Shown here piece after piece: positions 57,980-64,000 of a DNA stretch of 64,000 nt. The stretch comes from Zelonia costaricensis. Taxonomy: Eukaryota; Euglenozoa; Kinetoplastea; Trypanosomatida; Trypanosomatidae. Below the pieces are notes generated by a model. That model searched no databases. It was not told the DNA's origin and was given only the letters and a program-made list of their open reading frames with translations. A program made the position numbers and the translations under genes. The stretch lies in the NCBI GenBank assembly GCA_030849075.1, contig JASAOO010003558.1:62001-126000 (forward strand), written 5' to 3'. The number at the start of each line of letters is the position of its first letter. The stretch's first letter is position 1.

Positions 57980-59247
57980 GGCATCGATGGGTGTGTGCTC
58001 GTGGTGCCGCAAACCGACAGTACGGGGAGGGGAAGGGAGAAAGAAGAAGAGCGAGGCTTAAGCAGATTCCACGTGCACCAGGGCAGAAGCCTGGCTCTTC
58101 TGATGAATGGTAGACAGTAGTCGAGTCAACAAGGAAAAAGAGCCCGCGGGAGAGGTGGAGGAAGGAGGGAGGGGACGGAAGCAAGATCAGCCTCCGCGAC
58201 TCTGCCTCTGTGCGTGCGTGTGTGCACCGGATTCGTGTACACACTCAAGACACAGAGCGAGGGGGGGAAGAGAAACAGAAGGAGCAGCAGCAGCAGCGGT
58301 GGGACCCTGCGGTGCTGGATATATACACGTGCGTGTACAAGTACAAACGCGTCCGTACTGGATGCTGGTAGGCGTGTGTTTGAGGTGGAGGGGGGCGAGG
58401 AGGGGGGGGGCTTGTTTGAGGAGAATAACCGAGTAATAGGGAGGGGGGAGGAGGAAACAGAGTGTGTGTGTGTTGGGGGGGGGGGGGGGGTGGAGTGGAG
58501 TGGAGATGGGTGAGGGACGGGCACCTCCTGCGCGTGTGGGTGCACTCGCTGCGGAGTGAGGCGGTTTCGCGTTCGTGCAGAGGTGACGATGACAGGAAAG
58601 GATGGAGCATGATGGTGCGCCAAGAGAGAGGGTGCGAGGCAGGTAGCTTGGTTCTCCTTTGCCAGTGGTGGGACGCATGTCTGATGGCGAGCCGGCGTCG
58701 GGTGACGTCGCCGGCCCAACGAACTCGCCATCGTGAACAAGCGCTTCGCACGCGAGGGGACATGAACAGCTCCACAGATCGCACAGCATGCCATTTGGTC
58801 AAGTGAAGCGAACCCTCTCCCCTCACCACCCTTGCCCCGAACGGACAAACGAGGCGCTTCTCCAACGCAGGCGCGCGAGCTGCCACTCGACACCGCCAAG
58901 CCCACCGCGCGACGCAAGGCTCCGCGTGCATTCACGACACGCGAGACAACGCATTACTGCGCTCTGTTGTTGTTGTCTTCTTCGCTTTTTCTCGCGTGTG
59001 TTAAGCGCCTCTGCAGTTACTCAGAGAACACAGTTAGCCGTCAGTAGAAAACAGAGCCCCGCCTCCCCCCCCCCTCCGCAAACGGAGGGGGGGGGCTGGC
59101 CAGGGAGACGAAGGGTGCGACGCGGCAGACAAGCAACCGCGTTTTCGTGTTTGTGTGCCTCGTCGCTTCTCATCACCGCTTGTGAGGTCGCTTTAGGCGC
59201 AGCGAACCCGTGGCGCCTGCGAGCCCACGACGAGGACCCAGCGCGCG
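57980..59247. other. Intergenic region upstream of the 1737-residue gene
   Basis: It contains a CT-rich coding-strand tract (about 58023-58052), G runs at about 58391-58410 and 58473-58489, GGAGGG-type purine runs and C/G runs at about 59066-59093 that form a near-palindrome. No gene is supported. Confidence 0.55.
59066..59094. repeat. Inverted repeat, potential hairpin in the UTP13 3'UTR
   Basis: The plus-strand sequence CCCCCCCCCTCCG, then CAAA, then CGGAGGGGGGGGG can pair into a 13-bp G:C-rich stem with a four-base loop. It lies about 155 bases downstream of the UTP13 stop codon, so it would sit in that mRNA's 3'UTR or in the cleavage region behind it. Confidence 0.65.
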
Positions 59248-62200
59248 TCACTCGGCACGCACACGCTTCGCTGGAGGCGACTCTGTTGCCGCGGCCAGCG
59301 CACCGCTGTCACGGCTCACAAATGGAGGTTGTGTCGTGAGCGCGTTCGGCGTGAGGCCGCGAATGACGTAGTCGATGTAGTACGTGCGGCGCAGCAGGTC
59401 GTGCTGCCGCTGGCTGTGCTTGCGCGTGTAGGCGAGCAGCGGCTCCACGAGCGCGGCCATGGCGGGAAGCTGCGCAACCGCCTCGAAGTGCCGCGAGGAG
59501 AGGAGGACGTACAGCACCAGCGTGGCCACCATGCAGTGCCGACTGTTGGTGATCCACTCCCGCGTGTACTGCAGCAGCCGCGTCATCTCGTCCGCCTTCA
59601 GCGACGGCAGCAGCTCCGTGCGCAGCGCCGTCTCGCACTGCCCCGCATCCTTGGCACACCACCGCACGATGACCTGGCGCAGGTGGCGTGGGTGGTTCAG
59701 CCGCAGCGCCAGCATGAAAGCCTCCGAGAACTCGCCCTTGCGCAGCGCGTTGGCCAGCGCCTGCTCCTGCAGGATCATCTCGTGCCGGTCCTCCGTCACA
59801 CGCGCCACCTCCTCCGCGGTGTAGTCCTCTGTCGCAATCAGCACGCCGTCCGCGGCGCCTGTGTAGAAGATCGTCTCCCCCGTCGCCGCCCGCTCCTCCA
59901 CCGCGAGGGCCCACACCTTCTCCGTGTGCGCCTCCGCCGACCACACCGACTCCGAGGAGGCGATGGCCCACACCCGCAGCACGCCCTCCGCGTTGCCGGT
60001 GACGAGCTGCGTGCCCTTGTTGAAGAAGTCGAGCTGCAGCACCGACGTGCGGTCCACCTGCAGCGCCTTGAGGCACGTCAGCGAGACGAGCGACCAGAGC
60101 CGCACCGAGCCGTCGTTCGAGGCCGAGGCGAGCACGCGATCCACCGGCGAAAAGGTGAGGGCGGAGATGCCGCGCCGGTGCCCTTTTAGCGAAGCCTCGC
60201 GGTACATCTTCTTGCCCGTGATGTTCCACACATTCACCGCCTTGTCCTTGCCCCCCGTGGCAACGTACTGATCGTTGGGGGCAACCGCCACCGTGTAGAT
60301 CGGGCCCGTGTGGGCCGCATTGACGCCGCTGCGGTGCGCCATCTCAACCGCGCGCGACCGCGCCGCCGACGCCGAGGACGTGAGCGACGCCGGCGGCGAT
60401 GCGGCAGCACCAGCTGCCCGCTCCGCGAGCGGCACCCCGACGTCCCACATGCGCAAGTTCTCGTCGCTGGAGACGGAGAAGAGAAGCAGGTAGGTGTCTG
60501 TCTGCTTGCCGTTGAAGCACAGCGACGTCACCTCGGCCGTGTGGCCGCCCACCCCGCGCAGCACCGTCTCGCACGTGACGGTCGACCAGACCCGCACCTC
60601 CTTGTCCTTCGCCCCGGTCGCAACCCACGCACCGTCGCTGCTCACCGCGCAGCAGAGCACAACGTCGGTGTGGCCACGCAACGCCCGCGACGAGACGCAG
60701 CCGTCCTCGGCGTACAGCCGCACCTCCTTGCTGTTCGTCACCACAGCGCGGTGCAGCGGGGCGCCGGCTGGGAACAGCTTCACGTCCAGCAGCTGATCCA
60801 GAAAGCCAACGAGCGTGTGTGCCGACGTGTACTGCGCCGCCTCCGTGGTAGAGGGCACGAGGAGCTGGACGTTGAAGCCGGCGTCGCCGACGTACAGCCG
60901 CGAGGTGTCCGCGGCGTGCGGCACGTCGTGCACGGCAAACCCATGCATCCGCTGCGCCCCTGCCCCCTTCGGCCGACCCGCGACGAGGAGCGACCGCACA
61001 AACGCCTCCTCCGCGCTGTCCTCGGCATCGGCCGCGGGGGGCTTGGGCAGGCGGCGCACCACCTGCACCGTCTCGGCGACGCCCACGCGGTACGTCGTCA
61101 CGACGCCGTCCATGGCGCCAATGTGCAGCAGCCCGGTGCTCTCGAAGGCCGCGCAGGACACGTGCTCCTTCACGACAATCGCGCGCACCTCCTTGAGCTC
61201 GGCCGACTTGCGGCTCTCGAGGCCGGCCATCTTGCACACAGCGAGGCGGCGGTCCCGGGCTATCGAGAAGACGTGCGTGCCGTCGTCGTTGAAGGCCATG
61301 GACTCGACCGCCTGCACGTGCGGGCGTCCCGCCGCGACGACCTTCTTTGCCACGAAGTCAAAGACGGTGACGTGGCCCTCGAAGGAGCCGACGGCGAGGT
61401 AGCTCTCGCTGGGGTCGAGGCACACGCTCTGCACCAGCGAGCTGTGCGCGCAGACGAGGTTGTGCGTGAGGTGGTGGTGGAACACGTTCCACACCTTTAC
61501 GCTGCCGTCCGTGGCGCCAGAGACGAGGTAGGTGCCGCTCTGCGAGAAGTGCACGGCGGAGATGGCGTGCTGGGCAGCGGTCCAGCTGCGCTGCAGCTCC
61601 GCCGTGTACTGCACCACTGCCGCCGCGGGCAGCACGGCACTCGGCGCCGCGGCCGACGCGTCCTCGTCCACCTCGGCGCTCGCCTCGCCCGCTGGCGACG
61701 ACGATGCCGCTGGTGCCGGCGTTGGCAGTTCCACGCGGGCGTTAATGCGCAGCACATAGATCTGCAGCGCCCGCGTGCCCACCGCGACGTAGCAGCCGGG
61801 CGGCGCAGCCAACTCCTCCCTCGTCGCCTTCGCCGCAGTCGCCGCAGCTGTGCTCTTCGTGGCGTGCGGTGCCGTGCTGGCCTCCGCCTCCTCGTCGGCC
61901 TCGACCTTCACCGTCTTGCTCTTCTTTTTGCTGGTCGGTGTCTCTGTCTTGAGCGTGGTGCCCGCACGATTCTTGCTGTTACCCGGCGCCGCCGTGCCGT
62001 TCTCACCCGCCGCAGCGAGGTCGTCTGCCGCGTCGGGCACAGTGACGGCGTCGATGTGCAGGATGACATCCTCGATGGGCAGCGTGTAGCTGCACAGCAC
62101 CTCGCCGGTGGTCGCCCGCACGACGTTCACGGCATCCCCGCAGGCCATCACAAGGCATTCCTCCGGCGCCGTGGCACTCGCCGGTGACGCCGCCACGGAG

Positions 62201-62322
62201 GGCGAGGCCGCGGACGCGTCGGCGGGGGTGCGGAGCACCGGCAGCACGACGGAAGCGAGAGCGCCGCCGCTGAAGATGGGCTCCTGCGCCCACCGGGTGC
62301 GGAAGCAGTTCTTGCCTTCCAT
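59248..62322 (-). CDS. UTP13: UTP13/TBL3-like WD40 protein of the small-subunit processome
   Basis: The predicted protein has 1024 residues. ATG 62322 (MEGKNCFRTRWAQEPIFSGG) was chosen because homologues start similarly, just before the F-(Y/S)-x-GG strand; another in-frame ATG at 62481 would add 53 low-complexity residues. Utp13 is part of the UTP-B subcomplex that assembles with U3 snoRNA on nascent pre-rRNA in the nucleolus. The two beta-propellers are visible as WD40 repeats, e.g. AISAVHFSQSGTYLVSGATDGSVKVWNV, GHTDVVLCCAVSSDGAWVATGAKDKEVRVWS and GHRRGISALTFSPVDRVLASASNDGSVRLWS. The C-terminal ~180 residues match the Utp13 helical domain (ALRKGEFSEAFMLALRLNHPRHL, LLQYTREWITNSRHC, DLLRRTYYIDYVIRGL). 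An inserted Lys/Glu/Ala-rich segment (about 110-150) is extra. Fcf2, a partner of the same pathway, is encoded in this window too. Confidence 0.95.
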   Translation of the reverse strand: MEGKNCFRTRWAQEPIFSGGALASVVLPVLRTPADASAASPSVAASPASATAPEECLVMACGDAVNVVRATTGEVLCSYTLPIEDVILHIDAVTVPDAADDLAAAGENGTAAPGNSKNRAGTTLKTETPTSKKKSKTVKVEADEEAEASTAPHATKSTAAATAAKATREELAAPPGCYVAVGTRALQIYVLRINARVELPTPAPAASSSPAGEASAEVDEDASAAAPSAVLPAAAVVQYTAELQRSWTAAQHAISAVHFSQSGTYLVSGATDGSVKVWNVFHHHLTHNLVCAHSSLVQSVCLDPSESYLAVGSFEGHVTVFDFVAKKVVAAGRPHVQAVESMAFNDDGTHVFSIARDRRLAVCKMAGLESRKSAELKEVRAIVVKEHVSCAAFESTGLLHIGAMDGVVTTYRVGVAETVQVVRRLPKPPAADAEDSAEEAFVRSLLVAGRPKGAGAQRMHGFAVHDVPHAADTSRLYVGDAGFNVQLLVPSTTEAAQYTSAHTLVGFLDQLLDVKLFPAGAPLHRAVVTNSKEVRLYAEDGCVSSRALRGHTDVVLCCAVSSDGAWVATGAKDKEVRVWSTVTCETVLRGVGGHTAEVTSLCFNGKQTDTYLLLFSVSSDENLRMWDVGVPLAERAAGAAASPPASLTSSASAARSRAVEMAHRSGVNAAHTGPIYTVAVAPNDQYVATGGKDKAVNVWNITGKKMYREASLKGHRRGISALTFSPVDRVLASASNDGSVRLWSLVSLTCLKALQVDRTSVLQLDFFNKGTQLVTGNAEGVLRVWAIASSESVWSAEAHTEKVWALAVEERAATGETIFYTGAADGVLIATEDYTAEEVARVTEDRHEMILQEQALANALRKGEFSEAFMLALRLNHPRHLRQVIVRWCAKDAGQCETALRTELLPSLKADEMTRLLQYTREWITNSRHCMVATLVLYVLLSSRHFEAVAQLPAMAALVEPLLAYTRKHSQRQHDLLRRTYYIDYVIRGLTPNALTTQPPFVSRDSGALAAATESPPAKRVRAE

Positions 62323-63084
62323 CAGCTTCTCGCGTGCAAAGAGCGAAGAAGGGGGAAGGGTATGGTGTGGGAAGACGGAGAAGGGACGGGGGTTGTAAGC
62401 GTGTGCGTCTGCGCAGGTGCCGCAGAAGCAGTGTGAAGGCTGCACCACACGCGGAGTCGAGTGTGGTGATGGTGTTGTCATGCGCGAATGGGGAGGGGAG
62501 AAGAGGGAAGGGGTGCGATGGAGGGCAACAGGTGACGAAAAAAAAAAAAGGGCAGAGTCGTCACCGCATGCAGCAGGTGTGGCGTACGTGGGTCACATAA
62601 AGACGCCATCACCGTGAATGCGTCGGGGCCTGTGGTCAAGCGCAGCCACGATTCCTTCGCTGCCCCAGGGCTTCCTGCTCTCCCCGCTACGCGCGCACGG
62701 AGACGTCGCCGCTCTGTTTTGTTTCCCTCTTCTAACCGTTGATGTAGAGAAATGGGTGACGCCGTCGAAGCGTCCTACCAGCACAGCAGCAGACACCGCG
62801 TGAAACAATGACGAGGAGGGGGAGAGAGAGAAGGGGAGGACGGAACGAGAGCACACACACACACACATACACACATGCATACATACACACATACACGCAC
62901 GTACACACAGAGAGAGTGAGAAAGACAGACAGAGCAGCCCAGTAGTTGCAGCACACGTGCACACACACACACACACACAAACACGTACCCACGCCGGGGG
63001 GAAGGGGGGGGAACGCAACAGAGCCCACGTTCCCCATTCTCAGCCTTTTTTTGTGGCTGTTTTCGTCTCTAGTGCGTGTCCGGG
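62323..63084. other. Intergenic region upstream of UTP13
   Basis: The coding strand has CCCTTCCCCCTTCTTCGCTCTTT at about 62338-62360, a good polypyrimidine tract, but the first AG after it is only six bases from the ATG. It also contains an A run at 62538-62550, CA-rich sequence at about 62853-62905 and (AC)n at 62960-62979. No gene is supported. Confidence 0.55.
62960..62979. repeat. (CA)n microsatellite
   Basis: Ten CA units downstream of the edge gene's stop codon. A second, imperfect CA/CATA cluster lies at about 62853-62905. Confidence 0.85.
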
Positions 63085-64000
63085 TCAGTCCCATTCTACG
63101 TGGCCCTCGTCCTCGCCGCCCTCCAGCATGCCCGGCAGCAACTCTTCGATCTGCGAGAAGTCCACGACCCGCGCGGCGCGGCGGTGCAAGGCCCGCTCCA
63201 TCGCTGTGGACACGTCCGCCGCCGGGGCAGCGATGACGCTGCGCCGCCGCCGCTTCGACGCACGCGCCTCGGCCAGCTTCGCGATCTCATCCTCCGTGCG
63301 GGCCCGCCCGCGCTTCCACTTCTCGCCGTAGAGGGAGACACCGACCCGCTCGCGGCGCAGCCGCTCTTCGTTGTTCATGACGAGGTACGGCACGATGTCG
63401 GTGCAGTCGTCGTCCTCCGGCTTCGGCAGCACGAGAAACTCCCACGGCAGGGCGTGGCGCCGCTCCCGATCGAACAGCAACTCCTCCAGCGCCAGCCGCA
63501 CGTCCTCGTCGTCGCGGTCGAGGAAGGCGAAGGGGCTCTTCGCTTTCACCGGCGTCCCCGGTGGCGGGCTGCTGCCCCGTGCTGGCTGTTGGGCCAGGGC
63601 GCCGTCCAGCCAGTCGTTCTGCGTCGAGCCCCCCATCGTCGCAGGCCCGGCAGCGCTGCCGCCACCCCCATCGGCCCCGGCCGTGCCGCTGCCCTCGTCA
63701 TCGGCGAAGTCGAAGTCGTTGCGCAGCTGCATCACCTCCGCGTTGGTGTTGAGCAGCCGCGTGAACTCGCTCGTCATCCACTGCAGCTGCTCCGGCGAGT
63801 CCGCCACCGGCGCGTGCCCGTCCGCCGGCGGTGCGCCCGGCGTGGCGGGCTTGTCCGGCAGGAGGTAGAGGGGGATGCCGGTTGAGGAGACGCCCTCCCC
63901 GGTGGGCAGCAGCCCCGCCTCCGCGAGCGCGCGGTTCGCGTCGACGTCGCCGCCGACCTGCAGCGACGACTCGCGCTTGACAAGCAGCCGGTCCTCCTCC
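63085..64000 (-). CDS. Hypothetical protein, C-terminal part (N-terminus outside window)
   Basis: The reading frame is open from the right edge to the TGA at 63085, giving 304 visible codons. Neither ATG inside this frame is likely to be the start, because the frame is open with normal composition up to the edge. The visible part starts with charged sequence (DRLLVKRESSLQ). It has GIPLYLLPDK, then PEQLQWMTSEFTRLLNTNAEVMQLRNDFDF, a Gly/Ala-rich spacer, and a folded-looking block with FAFLDRDDEDVRLALEELLF and LPWEFLVLPKPEDDDCTDIVPYLVMN. Next is a basic nuclear-type segment (ASKRRRRSVI) and an acidic end (EGGEDEGHVEWD). I do not recognise the family. It is the first gene transcribed in the window, directly upstream of UTP13. 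Confidence 0.8.
   Translation of the reverse strand, partial: EEDRLLVKRESSLQVGGDVDANRALAEAGLLPTGEGVSSTGIPLYLLPDKPATPGAPPADGHAPVADSPEQLQWMTSEFTRLLNTNAEVMQLRNDFDFADDEGSGTAGADGGGGSAAGPATMGGSTQNDWLDGALAQQPARGSSPPPGTPVKAKSPFAFLDRDDEDVRLALEELLFDRERRHALPWEFLVLPKPEDDDCTDIVPYLVMNNEERLRRERVGVSLYGEKWKRGRARTEDEIAKLAEARASKRRRRSVIAAPAADVSTAMERALHRRAARVVDFSQIEELLPGMLEGGEDEGHVEWD

Noticed and set aside
60310..62187. 625-codon open frame on the plus strand
   Set aside because: Antisense to UTP13, whose WD40 repeats are unmistakable on the minus strand.
62323..62481. N-terminal extension of UTP13 from ATG 62481
   Set aside because: The extra 53 residues are His/Pro/Ser-rich and translate the polypyrimidine tract; homologues begin near MEGKN.
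1..64000. CRISPR arrays, insertion sequences, rRNA genes, retrotransposons
   Set aside because: No regularly spaced repeats, transposase or reverse-transcriptase motifs or rRNA-like sequence were seen on either strand.

Overview
The window looks like a stretch of nuclear chromosome from a trypanosomatid protist, most likely in the Leishmania/Leptomonas/Crithidia group. The evidence is the G+C-rich coding sequence, intron-free genes all on one strand, long CT-rich intergenic stretches full of (GT/CA)n microsatellites, several polypyrimidine-AG spliced-leader acceptor candidates just upstream of ATGs, and proteins of flagellated eukaryotes (LC8 dynein light chain, B9D2). The species cannot be fixed from the sequence.

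All 23 supported genes (two cut by the window edges) lie on the minus strand. This fits one polycistronic transcription unit running from position 64000 towards 1, with no strand switch. In transcription order: an edge-truncated unknown (63-64 kb); UTP13 (59-62 kb); a 1737-residue coiled-coil/low-complexity protein (53-58 kb); DENR (51 kb); a 107-residue unknown (50 kb); a CSN7-like PCI protein (49 kb); a 925-residue coiled-coil protein (44-47 kb); an Fcf2-type rRNA-processing protein (43 kb); a 124-residue unknown (42 kb); a C7orf25/DUF1308-like protein (39-41 kb); a RING protein (34-36 kb); a SPRY-like protein (28-30 kb); B9D2 (26 kb); an FCP1/BRCT-like protein (22-25 kb); a 98-residue membrane-type protein (21 kb); DPH6 (19-21 kb); an RRM plus YTH-like protein (15-17 kb); two coiled-coil proteins (7-13 kb); LC8 (6 kb); a pseudokinesin-like protein (2.5-5 kb); BUD13 (1.4-1.9 kb); and a second edge-truncated unknown (1-337).

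In a trypanosomatid, neighbours share transcription but not necessarily function, and the mix here agrees with that: small-subunit rRNA processing (UTP13, Fcf2), translation (DENR, DPH6), splicing (BUD13), cilium and cytoskeleton (LC8, B9D2, pseudokinesin, coiled-coil proteins) and protein turnover (CSN7-like, RING). Regulation is expected to be post-transcriptional, through 3'UTRs, some of which could be kilobases long (a 4.3 kb gene-free stretch at 30-34.3 kb).

The most unusual items are a possible YTH-like domain joined to an RRM and a polyproline tract, a kinesin-like motor domain whose nucleotide-binding loop is destroyed, an FCP1-like fold without an intact catalytic motif and with a BRCT split by an insertion, a conserved-looking helical island inside the 1737-residue protein, and a 321-bp near-perfect tandem copy joined by a single N, which is probably an assembly artefact.
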